A DNA stretch of 34,738 nucleotides, from NCBI GenBank assembly GCA_011391695.1, contig JAABQB010000032.1, positions 1-34,738 of the forward strand, given 5' to 3'. Under the pieces are notes generated by a model. It saw nothing but the letters and a program-made list of their open reading frames with translations. It did no database searches and was not told the origin of the DNA. The stretch comes from Desulfobacteraceae bacterium. GTDB taxonomy: Bacteria; Desulfobacterota; Desulfobacteria; Desulfobacterales; RPRI01. The first letter of the stretch is position 1. Every line of letters starts with the position of its first letter. This document shows, piece by piece, positions 1 through 8,272 of this stretch. A program made the position numbers and the translations under genes.

Positions 1-108
1 TCTTAAATGATTTATAACGTCATCGAGTTTCAGTCGGTGGCAATTTGTAAACGACTCACTTGCTTCTCTCCAATATCTGGCCGACTTGGCCGGAATATTC
101 AAGCTCAT
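1..108 (-). CDS. Hypothetical protein, N-terminal fragment cut by the window edge
   Basis: An open frame on the minus strand begins with ATG at 108 and stays open for 36 codons to the left edge. The peptide starts MSLNIPAKSARYWREAS and I do not recognise its family. An AGG lies directly against the start codon, so the ribosome binding site is poor. It lies next to a decayed recombinase and may belong to the same accessory stretch. A frame of this length can be open by chance, so this is only a candidate. Confidence 0.25.
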   Translation of the reverse strand, partial: MSLNIPAKSARYWREASESFTNCHRLKLDDVINHLR

Positions 109-194
109 CCTGAAATTATAATATATTCAGACTGTAAGCTTTGATATCCCCTAAATACTTCTTTTTTGACAACTTTATCATGTCCTGTTCATAA

Positions 195-355
195 TCACAG
201 GTTATCAAGAGGACTCAAGGCTTTTGAAATGTCTTTTTCCATGACATAGGTGTAGATTTCAGTTGTTTTTACATCTGAGTGCCCCGGCAGCTCCCGAACA
301 ATTCGAATGTTATACCATTTTCAAGAATATGTGAGGCAAGAAGGCTCGGAATCCG
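195..355 (-). pseudogene. C-terminal remnant of a tyrosine recombinase (integron-integrase/XerC-like)
   Basis: Translating the minus strand up to a TGA at 195-197 gives NIRIVRELPGHSDVKTTEIY followed by TYVMEKDISKALSPLDNL. This matches the C-terminal part of tyrosine recombinases: the GHSDVKTT block is the usual LGH-x-x-xTT region and IYTYV carries the catalytic tyrosine. Just upstream, in a different frame, is LLASHILENG, the block that normally precedes it (HSFASHLLENGY). One base appears to be missing near 309-314, between GG and AT. The start codon, the rest of the gene and the upstream catalytic Arg/His region are not recognisable. I read this as a dead recombinase, most like integron integrases, left by an old mobile-element event. 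Confidence 0.72.
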
Positions 356-541
356 TCACACCCGATCCATAAGTTTTATTTTGGGATCCGGTGTATAATT
401 TATTCTTGATTTACATAGTAACAATTAATATCCTTAAAACATTGAAAATTCAACACTGTTTTTCCGTGTTTTATTGATAATACGACAATATATGGAAAGT
501 TTTCCGCTTATTAACACTGCTATGTTGTGCGGAGACTTGAA

Positions 542-989
542 ATGATACATATTCGAAACTGTTTTATAATTCTGGTTGTCCTATTCTTCTGCTCTCTGTC
601 CAGCACTGTACATGCATACGATGAGTATGTGAAGAAAGGCATGTCCTTAACGGCGCGAGACGTTGAAAAAGACCTTCCCGACCAGCCTATAGATGTTTGG
701 TTAAGCTCTAACATACCAGCACGGTACGAGATGGTATGGGGTAAATACATCCCTGATTTCGGAGAGAGTGCCGGAACCTCAGTCGATAAAAAGCGTGATA
801 TGTCAATGCGTTGGTTTATAAATAATCTGATAGTTATTACGAAAAAAAGATTCAAGATTTGTTTCGCATGGTGATATTATACAGTTTATAGGTTCACCGA
901 GAATTGCTGGACGTGCCTGCTTAAACTTGACATACAAGCAGATTGATGCAATAAATCAAAATGTTGAAAGCATATTTTTATCAATTTAA
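542..989 (+). pseudogene. Secreted hypothetical protein, disrupted by a frameshift at an A7 run
   Basis: The ATG at 542 has a GGAG box 8 bases upstream and begins a clear signal peptide (MIHIRNCFIILVVLFFCSLS, probably cleaved near VHA-Y). The frame ends at 872-874 after ITKKRFKICFAW. If one A of the seven at 842-848 is skipped, the frame continues as KKDSRFVSHGDIIQFIG and runs through RIAGRACLNLTYKQIDAINQ to a TAA at 987-989. The whole would be about 148 residues of exported protein. No family is recognised. The homopolymer makes three readings possible: a true pseudogene, a sequencing error, or slippage during expression. It lies downstream of the recombinase remnant, so it may be horizontally acquired. 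Confidence 0.5.
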
Positions 990-992
990 GCT

Positions 993-1014
993 CCCCGCCG
1001 CAGAATGGGCGGGG
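993..1014. repeat. Short GC-rich hairpin (REP-like)
   Basis: CCCCGCC at 993-999 pairs with GGCGGGG at 1008-1014 around an 8-base loop, in otherwise AT-rich DNA directly after the hypothetical gene. There is no T-run right after it, so it is not a typical terminator. It resembles REP or IS200/IS605-type end hairpins, but no transposase is present. Confidence 0.4.
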
Positions 1015-1055
1015 AATCTTCGACCGTAAGGAATATTATCCATTTTTAATTCGCT

Positions 1056-1098
1056 CGCTAACCCCGCTGCAGAGCGGACTGGGTTAGCGCTCGCTTTT
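1056..1098 (+). terminator. Probable rho-independent terminator
   Basis: CGCTAACCC (1056-1064) pairs with GGGTTAGCG (1081-1089). A smaller CCGCT/AGCGG stem lies inside the loop, and a CTCGCTTTTT tract follows at about 1090-1099. It ends about 30 bases before the cytochrome gene, so it would stop plus-strand transcripts coming from the accessory region. Confidence 0.5.
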
Positions 1099-1128
1099 TG
1101 GGTTCAAACTGAAATAAAAGGACAGATT

Positions 1129-2481
1129 ATGGGCGTTGATCGTCGATCTTTATCAGGGAAAACACAGATTTTCATCGTGGCTATCCTGGCCGTGCTTTTT
1201 ATCTGCACGGCTTTTTCTTTTGGGGAAACCTTTAGCCAGAACAGGTTTATCAGCCCTGACACCTGCGGGGATTGCCATAGTGAGATTCACAGCCAGTGGA
1301 AAAATTCCATGCATCATCTGGCTCATCATGACCCGGTTTATGTGGCCCTGTCCCAGTTTCTTCTTAAGGGTCTTACTGATCCCGAAGAAATAGCTGAAAG
1401 TGAGTCTTGCGTGAAATGTCACACGCCTGTTGGCAATATCACGGGCTATCCCCTGAAAACATCCGATGACCTTAAAAAAGTGTCAACCATTGCTGCCCAG
1501 GGGATTCAGTGCGATTACTGCCACTCGGTCACGGGTGCAAAAAAAATGGAAAACAACGGCCTGATCCTTGATCCCGGTCATGGTGAGGATAATCCGGGCA
1601 CCAAACGGGGTCCTTTCGCCGATTCCCAATCGGATTTTCATGAAAACGCTTATTCCGAGTTCCATACCGGCTCGGAAATCTGCGGCACCTGCCATAACGT
1701 TACCCATGTCTCATTTGGAACCAAGCTTGAGTCAACCTATGATGAATGGAAGGAAGGGCCCTTTAATTCTCCCGATCCATCGAAAAAAATCACCTGCCAG
1801 GGCTGTCACATGTTTCAGCGGACCGGGATCCCGGCCACGGCATCCACAAACCGCCCTCCAAATAAAGGCCTCGCCGCCGATGACGGCCCCACGAGGGATC
1901 ATGTGTTCACCCATGTGTTTGTTGGTGCCAATACCGTTGTGCCGCCGGGTTTCGGAGGCAAAGATAAGGCGGAGATGGCCCTGGAACGGCTGAAAAACAG
2001 TGCAGACCTCGCTCTGGACACCGGTAGAGTCAACGAAGGCTGGCTGGGGATTGTCATCACCAATTCAGGGGCGGGACATTATCTGCCCACTGGCCTGACC
2101 GATGTCCGTCAGATGTGGCTCGATATCCATATCATGGATGAAAAGAACACCACGGTGTTTTCAAGCGGAGCTGTGGACAAGGACGGGTATGTTCCGGAAA
2201 ACGCCATTATCTATCATACGGTGTTCGGAGACGGGAAGGGCAAGCCTGTCCTGAACATCGCCCAGGCCAGGGAAGTGCTCACAGATAAGCGCATCCCTCC
2301 GGGGCAATCTGTACGCGAAGAAGTCCTTTTTAAGACGAACCGCGCCAAACAATTGACCATCGTCGTCAAACTTTTATACAGGAGCGCTCCTCAGAAGGTC
2401 ATGGACCTGGTTCTGGGCAAAGGCAAACAGACACTTCCCATTGTCACCATGGAAGAGATCCGGACCACCCTGACCCTTTAG
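1129..2481 (+). CDS. Pentahaem cytochrome c (cytochrome c-554-like) with C-terminal beta domain
   Basis: This 450-residue exported electron carrier has an N-terminal hydrophobic segment at residues 12-32 (signal peptide or anchor). Five CXXCH haem c sites follow: CGDCH 46-50, CVKCH 94-98, CDYCH 128-132, CGTCH 185-189 and CQGCH 223-227. The haem spacing and extra histidines such as HHLAHHDP resemble the cytochrome c-554 family, whose members pass electrons in the periplasm. From about residue 285 the protein has no further haem sites and looks beta-rich, with a GHYLPTG motif at 316-322 seen in several multihaem proteins. An AAAGGA box sits at the right distance from the ATG. It is a single-gene unit converging on the glutamate synthase operon. 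Its redox partner is unknown. Confidence 0.85.
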   Translation: MGVDRRSLSGKTQIFIVAILAVLFICTAFSFGETFSQNRFISPDTCGDCHSEIHSQWKNSMHHLAHHDPVYVALSQFLLKGLTDPEEIAESESCVKCHTPVGNITGYPLKTSDDLKKVSTIAAQGIQCDYCHSVTGAKKMENNGLILDPGHGEDNPGTKRGPFADSQSDFHENAYSEFHTGSEICGTCHNVTHVSFGTKLESTYDEWKEGPFNSPDPSKKITCQGCHMFQRTGIPATASTNRPPNKGLAADDGPTRDHVFTHVFVGANTVVPPGFGGKDKAEMALERLKNSADLALDTGRVNEGWLGIVITNSGAGHYLPTGLTDVRQMWLDIHIMDEKNTTVFSSGAVDKDGYVPENAIIYHTVFGDGKGKPVLNIAQAREVLTDKRIPPGQSVREEVLFKTNRAKQLTIVVKLLYRSAPQKVMDLVLGKGKQTLPIVTMEEIRTTLTL

Positions 2482-2555
2482 CTATGAAAATTTAAATATT
2501 TTTTATCCTTCGTGATCTTTGTGATTGAAAGAGAGCATTGGATAAGCCGCACCGG

Positions 2556-5213
2556 TCATTCTTCATCCCAGTCGACTCCGTATTCTTCAGAAGCAACCGA
2601 TTCCACGGCCAGCACCTCCAGCTTGACCGCCTGCACTTTCCGGTAGATTTCGTTATAAACTTTCCTTTCGCCATTTACCGTAAGCAGGTCATTTTCAACC
2701 GAGATTCCGAACAGTCTTTCGTTTTCTTCCAGATACGGACGTATTAGCTCCCAGTCGGCCGGGCCCAGATCTGTAAACTCTCCGCCGTTTAACTGTTCCT
2801 TCACCACTTTGCGGAAAGGATCTCTCATATAGATGGCCCCGCCGGATGCAAGCGAAAACAGGTTTGAACCCGGATATGGAGTTGCCTGGGCGGTTGCATT
2901 GCCTTCATCATCTACCTGAAGACCGTTTAAAACGACAAAACCTCCGCCGTTTAACGGATCACCGGCCATGAAAGATTCGGCAAGGTAATCAAGGCAGGTT
3001 CCGTTGATGACGACACGCGGATGACCTACCGCGTTTATCAACGGACGCCCGGCCGCATTTCCCAGCACAAAGACATTTCCTCCCTTTGCGCCGTACATGA
3101 ATGTCTGCCCGACATCGCCATACACCACAAGCTTTCCTCTTTTCATTATCTGGCCGAGCTGATCCTGCGCGTTGTCGTGCACATATATCTCCGGGCCGTC
3201 AATGCCGGAAGCCAGATAATCGCCGGAACTCCCGTAGACGTCTATTCTTACACCGTCCGCTGATTCACCCAGGCCGCAGCCGGTAAACCGCTGCCCCCTG
3301 TATCCGTAGCAAATAAACTGCTTCCAGCCGAGCTTATGAGAGGCGCAGATAAGGCGCGCATCGCAATCATCGCCTTCAGGAGGAAATTCCCGGGCATTTA
3401 TTATCAGGATCTTTTCAGTCTTTTTGGGCGCCCTTAATGCAGCGCGGGTATTCCAGTCGATATGACGGTATATCCCGGAGCCTTTACCTCTCATACCGGA
3501 TGCCGAAGCAAAAACGGAGTCGAGGCTGTTTCTTACAATATTAAGCACCGAACCGCGTTTTTTAAGACCCAGGGGATACCGGCGGTCATTAAGAAATGTC
3601 AGTATCCCGATCGCTTTTGACGTGCTGTCGCTGCTTTGGCCGGAAAGCTTCGTTAACTCCGCGCATGCATATCTTAAAGTCTCATAATCCCAGCCAGCGA
3701 TATTTTTTATGAAAAAAGAGGCGCCGGACGCATGATCTTTCTCCGCAAGACATTTTCGTATTGCTTTTAAAACCGCGCCTGAATCTGCAGCCGGCCTGAT
3801 ATCAGGCGTCATTCTGTAATGGGCCTGCTTTCCGGTCAGTCTGACCGCATCGCCGAACTTGTTGGTACAGACCAGTCCTTTTTTGCCAGAGCCGTTTTTG
3901 TCATCCTTCACCGTGAAGATAAATGCGCCGCCGTCGGTTGCGCTTCCGCCGCGCGCATTCCAGTATTTGTCGGCAACCGGGCAGAAACGGTTGTCTTCCT
4001 TTGCAAGACTCTGAAGGGTGGCGTCTATCGCCTGCTTTTCAGAACATATGAGCCCTATCTGAACTTCGCCTTCCTGCAGGGCAAAAACCTGCGGGCGCAG
4101 CATGGCCGTATCCGTTATGCCGATAAGCTGAAAAGCCTTGTTATAAAAATCATTGCGGGCAATTATAAAAAACCACGGTCCGTCAGGCGAGCTGTGCATA
4201 TGGCTCGACTGGATCTGCCTGTATATTTGCTGTTTTGCGGGAGGCAGCAGGTCGAAATCATGCTCGGTGGTCGGCGCCATAGCCTCAATAATATACTCCA
4301 TCGGATATCCGTATGTCCGGTTCAGCAGATCGAGCATCAGCACCGATACTTCCGTATCCGTCAAAAACTGCGGGAATATATTGTTCTGTTTCAGGTATTC
4401 GCTGACTGCATGATAGTTGGCAAAGTCGCCGTTATGAACAAGGGCTTCATCCATTCCGATAAACGGGTGTGCGCCGCCCGGATGCCATACGCGCCCCTTG
4501 GTCGGAAACCGCTGGTGGGCGATCCATCCGTGCGCCTTGAAGTCATCCAGCAGGTAGTACTGTGCGACCTGCTCCGCATATCCTACGATTTTAAGGATCA
4601 TGAGGTTGCGGCCGTGGGAAAGCACAAATGCCTTTTTCTCTCCCATGGAAGCATAAAACGCCTGGTTAAGAAGATATGTGTTCCGATAGATATATTCATC
4701 TTCCACCTTCTGCGGGCTGATATCCTGTAATCCATTATCTTCGATAAAGCGGCCCAGCACGTCTCGTTTAACCCTCACAAAATAGCGCCAGACATCTGGA
4801 GGCCTGACCTCAAGGCCTGCGATGTCGCGGTAATCATCCACGGCTGGTATCTTCCCGGCATTGCTGAGTTCGAGATACGGTTCAATACTCATTTTTTCAA
4901 CATCTCTGCGCGCTTCAGGGTCTATCAGGGCAATCTGGAGCATATAGTGCGTGTCCAGAACATCCTGCGTGACTCCGAGGCTGCCCGCGGAAAGCCCGAC
5001 AGCAGCAATGCCGCCCCCCTTGCCGTTGCCCCGGTTGTGCATCTGGACCGAAGGCCCGAATATGTGACGTCCGCCGACCGGAATCGAAGAGATGAATCCT
5101 GTAACCCCGCACCCGCCTTCTTCCGCGGCCTTCTTTGAAGATATGTTCCCCTGCGGCAGCTTTGCCCTGCCGGCTAGAATTCTGTCGATGATTGCTTCTC
5201 TGTTCTTATGCAT
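2556..5213 (-). CDS. Glutamate synthase glutaminase domain fused to GXGXG domain
   Basis: The first ~450 residues form a class II (Ntn) glutamine amidotransferase. The nucleophile is probably Cys35 in GGCGVTGF, after a 34-residue leader that would be removed. RFPTKGR at 235-241 and HNGD at 260-263 are the glutamine-binding and oxyanion motifs. Roughly residues 600-800 form the right-handed beta-helix GXGXG domain that closes bacterial GltB (for example GKLVVYGDVGQTFMYGAKGG). The FMN domain that lies between these two in ordinary GltB is absent and is supplied by the next gene upstream. Glutamine-derived ammonia would be handed to that subunit to make glutamate from 2-oxoglutarate. It is the last gene of the operon, 82 bases after the FMN subunit, with a GGCGG box before its ATG. 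Confidence 0.88.
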   Translation of the reverse strand: MHKNREAIIDRILAGRAKLPQGNISSKKAAEEGGCGVTGFISSIPVGGRHIFGPSVQMHNRGNGKGGGIAAVGLSAGSLGVTQDVLDTHYMLQIALIDPEARRDVEKMSIEPYLELSNAGKIPAVDDYRDIAGLEVRPPDVWRYFVRVKRDVLGRFIEDNGLQDISPQKVEDEYIYRNTYLLNQAFYASMGEKKAFVLSHGRNLMILKIVGYAEQVAQYYLLDDFKAHGWIAHQRFPTKGRVWHPGGAHPFIGMDEALVHNGDFANYHAVSEYLKQNNIFPQFLTDTEVSVLMLDLLNRTYGYPMEYIIEAMAPTTEHDFDLLPPAKQQIYRQIQSSHMHSSPDGPWFFIIARNDFYNKAFQLIGITDTAMLRPQVFALQEGEVQIGLICSEKQAIDATLQSLAKEDNRFCPVADKYWNARGGSATDGGAFIFTVKDDKNGSGKKGLVCTNKFGDAVRLTGKQAHYRMTPDIRPAADSGAVLKAIRKCLAEKDHASGASFFIKNIAGWDYETLRYACAELTKLSGQSSDSTSKAIGILTFLNDRRYPLGLKKRGSVLNIVRNSLDSVFASASGMRGKGSGIYRHIDWNTRAALRAPKKTEKILIINAREFPPEGDDCDARLICASHKLGWKQFICYGYRGQRFTGCGLGESADGVRIDVYGSSGDYLASGIDGPEIYVHDNAQDQLGQIMKRGKLVVYGDVGQTFMYGAKGGNVFVLGNAAGRPLINAVGHPRVVINGTCLDYLAESFMAGDPLNGGGFVVLNGLQVDDEGNATAQATPYPGSNLFSLASGGAIYMRDPFRKVVKEQLNGGEFTDLGPADWELIRPYLEENERLFGISVENDLLTVNGERKVYNEIYRKVQAVKLEVLAVESVASEEYGVDWDEE

Positions 5214-5295
5214 TTCCGCCTTTCGCCTTACGTCTCAAGCCTTGCTGATCCGCGTCCAAAAAAATTTCCTGTTTCATCGATTCATTTCCCGGTTG

Positions 5296-6846
5296 TCATA
5301 TCACCAGTTTTATATTCGGCGCGGGCTGATATTTAATCCTTTCGCTTTCTTCCAGATAATCGAGATGAACCAGCAGATCACTTCGTCCGACGAGTTCGCG
5401 AATGCTTTTCATTCCGAACCTTCTTAATATCATGCACCATTCTTTCCGCCACGCAAGGTACATATTTACGATACGATTCTCCGCCCACTCTTCGGTTATC
5501 ATTTCGCCAAGTTCGGAGTCGGTGGTTGCTATGCCGCGGGCGCAGCCCCGGCCGCTTTCGCAGTTTCCGCAGCGCACGCATTCAAGGGCGACCAGGTCCG
5601 CCGTGCCGATAACGACCCCGTCCGCTCCGAGCGCTATTGCCTTGACGACATCCATTCCGTTTCTTATCCCGCCGCTTGCAATAAGGCAGACCTTGTCCCG
5701 GACTCCTTCTTCGGTTAAGAACTTATGAACTTTCGGTATTGCGTACTCAATCGGCATGGCAATATTCTTCTTTGCGATGTCCGGCGCGGCGCCTGTTCCG
5801 CCGTAGCTTCCGTCTATATGAACGATATGTGCGCCGGCATAATAACTCCCGACCGCCACCATATCCACATCCGAGGGAGTGGACACTTTTACCGACACCA
5901 AAACGCGCGGATTGATCTCCTTCACCCAGTCTACATGTTTTTTGTGATCCTCAACCGAGTAGACGCTGTGGAACGGAAAGGGCGAAAAAAGGGCGTTCCC
6001 CACCACGGTTTCCCGCATTGCAGCCACTCTTGGCGTTACCTTATCTCCCAGCAGATGGCCCCCGAGTCCCGGCTTTGCTCCCTGGGCGTATTTGAACTCG
6101 ACAACCGGTGCGTACTGTATTGTTTTTTCACGAACGCCGAACAGGCCTGTGGCCACCTGCGTGATAACATGGTCCGCATATGGCACAAATTCTTCAGGGT
6201 ACCCACCCTCGCCCGTGCAGGTCAGGGTGTTGAGACGTTTTGCTGCCCTGGCCCTTCCGACTATTACGTTTAAGGCGGTTGAGCCGAATGACATCCCTCC
6301 GCCGTAACATGGCATCGATATCGTTTTCTCCGGGCGGCCGTCGGAGCGTTTGTTCAAAAGAACGCTCATGTCGATATCCTCATCGGCAGGCCCGGAGCAA
6401 CTCTCTGTCTCCGTCAGTTTAAACCTGATTTTATCGAAACCGCCGCCCGAATTTCCGAGGCTGTACTCAAGATCGACTGCCGGCAGATTGCCGGTTTCAG
6501 CCATTTCCCAGTGCGCAATCAGCATTTCATCCGTCCAGCGGTAATCGCCGAGCGTATCTAATATCGGATTAAGACTCAGAGTCAGGGCCTGTTCCGGGCA
6601 CCGGTCTATGCAAAAAAAGTCATTTTCCCTGCACGCAAAGCCGATGCATTTATGCTCAACGGGGCGAAGCGATTTGTTGAAATTCTCATATCTTTGATGC
6701 ACCCCATAAGGGCAGAGCTTTGCGCACAGACCGCATGAAATGCAGCGGGAGTTTCTCCTGACAGTGTACTTGCCTATCGTATTTCTGAACCGGGATGGTG
6801 TAACCCTTGTCTCCGGAAATACATTCTTCTTTTTTCTGTTTTTCAT
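5296..6846 (-). CDS. gltB: Glutamate synthase FMN/iron-sulfur subunit (archaeal-type GltB)
   Basis: The 516-residue protein begins with a ferredoxin-like segment of eight cysteines (35, 38, 41, 45 and 67, 72, 79, 83) for two 4Fe-4S clusters. The FMN-binding (beta/alpha)8 domain follows, with the expected signatures MPCYGGGMSFGS, TGEGGYPEE, AKPGLGGHLLGDKVTP and ASGGIRNGMDVVKAIALGAD. After this, CVRCGNCESGRGC matches the 3Fe-4S site of glutamate synthase. It should make glutamate from 2-oxoglutarate and ammonia in the cytoplasm. No GltD-type NAD(P)H subunit is present nearby, and the extra clusters suggest that ferredoxin or another iron-sulfur protein is the donor. Its ATG comes 3 bases after the stop of the preceding gene, so translation is probably coupled. 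Confidence 0.9.
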   Translation of the reverse strand: MKNRKKKNVFPETRVTPSRFRNTIGKYTVRRNSRCISCGLCAKLCPYGVHQRYENFNKSLRPVEHKCIGFACRENDFFCIDRCPEQALTLSLNPILDTLGDYRWTDEMLIAHWEMAETGNLPAVDLEYSLGNSGGGFDKIRFKLTETESCSGPADEDIDMSVLLNKRSDGRPEKTISMPCYGGGMSFGSTALNVIVGRARAAKRLNTLTCTGEGGYPEEFVPYADHVITQVATGLFGVREKTIQYAPVVEFKYAQGAKPGLGGHLLGDKVTPRVAAMRETVVGNALFSPFPFHSVYSVEDHKKHVDWVKEINPRVLVSVKVSTPSDVDMVAVGSYYAGAHIVHIDGSYGGTGAAPDIAKKNIAMPIEYAIPKVHKFLTEEGVRDKVCLIASGGIRNGMDVVKAIALGADGVVIGTADLVALECVRCGNCESGRGCARGIATTDSELGEMITEEWAENRIVNMYLAWRKEWCMILRRFGMKSIRELVGRSDLLVHLDYLEESERIKYQPAPNIKLVI

Positions 6847-6849
6847 CTC

Positions 6850-8259
6850 TTATACCAGTCCTGATACTTTTTTTTCGCCGAAAATCGGACCAAAATTCTC
6901 CTTTTCCAGATCCTCGAACCACATGGAGCGGCCGACTTCACCCCGCAATCGCCTCGCTTCGCGGATGCCCATGGCGCCCATAACTTCAATCAGCTGGTTC
7001 CGCCATGCGCCGACAAGATTTATTATCCTCTGTTTCCCCCAGTCCGGATTTATGTCGCCGATCTTAACGGGACAGGCCTTGTCGTCCCTGCATCGGTAAC
7101 ATAAGCGGCATTCGAGCGCGATCAGGAGAGGGATGTCGATGGTGACACCGTCTGCTCCGCATATAATCGCCTTTGCCACATGCTCAGCCATTGCTATCCC
7201 GCCGGAGAAAACCAGGTTTACCCTGTTTCTTATAAGCTTGCCGACCAGCCTGAGGTGAACCTCCCTAATCATCTCCTTTATGAACCTGGGATTTTCAGAA
7301 TCAAGTTCCCGCCCCCGTGAATCCGCGTAAAAATGAATCGTATCCGCCCCGCACTCTGCAAGCTCAACCGCACGGGATGCGGCTTCGCTATTTAAGGGAA
7401 CACCCGCCGAGATTATGAGCCCCGTTTTTAATGCTCTTAATCCGGAGATTATCTTGCCTGATTCATTGTCATAGGAAAGCTCCATCATCCTGATTCCGGG
7501 AGCCCGCTCAAGAAAATCAATGTAGTTATGCTTTGACAGACATGGCACAAGGCAGTCGGCAAACCGGGCAAGATTGGCAGAATAGTATTCCGGGTTGATG
7601 AAGAACATGGTGCCGAGAAAGTAGGCGGCCCGGACAGCGGCCTGCAGCACGTTTTCGCTCAAAACCCCGAACTTCGGCTGTCTTAGCATGACAGGAACAG
7701 GAATTTCGAAAACGGGCGGCATTCCATCAACCGGCGATCCGTCTTCGGAAAAACTGAGCCGGGAATTCCGGCGGGAGAGTTCAATCCCCGTATTGATATA
7801 TTCGCGTCCGTGAATCCCGTCTCTTGTAGGCCTTACTATTTCGGACATATCAGTCCACATCGAATCGAAGCCTTCTCCTACGAACGGGCCGCGGTAGCCG
7901 GCCCCTGAAACCGGGATCTTTCCGGTGTGAGCCTGATACCATGTCCGGTGAATTACATCCGCTTGCCAGTAGTCGTCTCCAAGGGAGCGGTATTCGGGAT
8001 TGATCACGCGGGAGAAAATTCCCCTGGTGCACTCCTGAACACAACGAAAACAGCTCTGGCATGCATATAAATATTCGGGTTCAGCCATGTGCGCGACATG
8101 CTTATAATTATCCTTGAAAATATTGTATATGCATGCTTTTTTGACGCATTTCCGGCAGCTTCCCGCGCAGTCTTCACGGAATTCTATTGTGGTGTATTTC
8201 CCGATCGGCTTGAACCGTGGAGGCGCAGCTTTTACCGGAACCTGATACTTTTTTGGCAT
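6850..8259 (-). CDS. Glutamate-synthase-like iron-sulfur flavoprotein, divergent paralogue
   Basis: I start this at the ATG at 8259 (469 residues) because GGAGGAG lies just upstream and an earlier ATG at 8343 would overlap metF by about 70 bases. The N-terminus has eight cysteines (31, 35, 38, 43 and 67, 70, 73, 77) for two 4Fe-4S clusters. The C-terminal half keeps the barrel end of glutamate synthase (SGGIAMAEHVAKAIICGAD) and a 3Fe-4S-like CRLCYRCRDDKAC. The substrate motifs seen in the neighbouring subunit (TGEGG and KPGLGG) are missing. It has therefore probably lost glutamate synthase activity or changed substrate, and may carry electrons within a complex. It lies 13 bases after metF and 3 bases before the true synthase subunit. 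Confidence 0.8.
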   Translation of the reverse strand: MPKKYQVPVKAAPPRFKPIGKYTTIEFREDCAGSCRKCVKKACIYNIFKDNYKHVAHMAEPEYLYACQSCFRCVQECTRGIFSRVINPEYRSLGDDYWQADVIHRTWYQAHTGKIPVSGAGYRGPFVGEGFDSMWTDMSEIVRPTRDGIHGREYINTGIELSRRNSRLSFSEDGSPVDGMPPVFEIPVPVMLRQPKFGVLSENVLQAAVRAAYFLGTMFFINPEYYSANLARFADCLVPCLSKHNYIDFLERAPGIRMMELSYDNESGKIISGLRALKTGLIISAGVPLNSEAASRAVELAECGADTIHFYADSRGRELDSENPRFIKEMIREVHLRLVGKLIRNRVNLVFSGGIAMAEHVAKAIICGADGVTIDIPLLIALECRLCYRCRDDKACPVKIGDINPDWGKQRIINLVGAWRNQLIEVMGAMGIREARRLRGEVGRSMWFEDLEKENFGPIFGEKKVSGLV

Positions 8260-8272
8260 ACTCTCCTCCGGT

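Noticed and set aside
1051-1100. Possible integron attC site (TAAC...GTTAGC hairpin)
   Set aside because: The stem is a plain hairpin followed by a T-tract and the right core reads GTTAGCG rather than GTTRRRY. A terminator explains it better, despite the nearby recombinase remnant.
3819-4730. 303-codon open frame on the plus strand inside the glutaminase-GXGXG gene
   Set aside because: It is antisense to a strongly conserved coding region, has no recognisable domain and no convincing ribosome binding site. It is a shadow of the real gene.
5725-6273. 182-codon plus-strand frame inside gltB
   Set aside because: It is antisense to the conserved FMN-domain sequence and has no protein family features.
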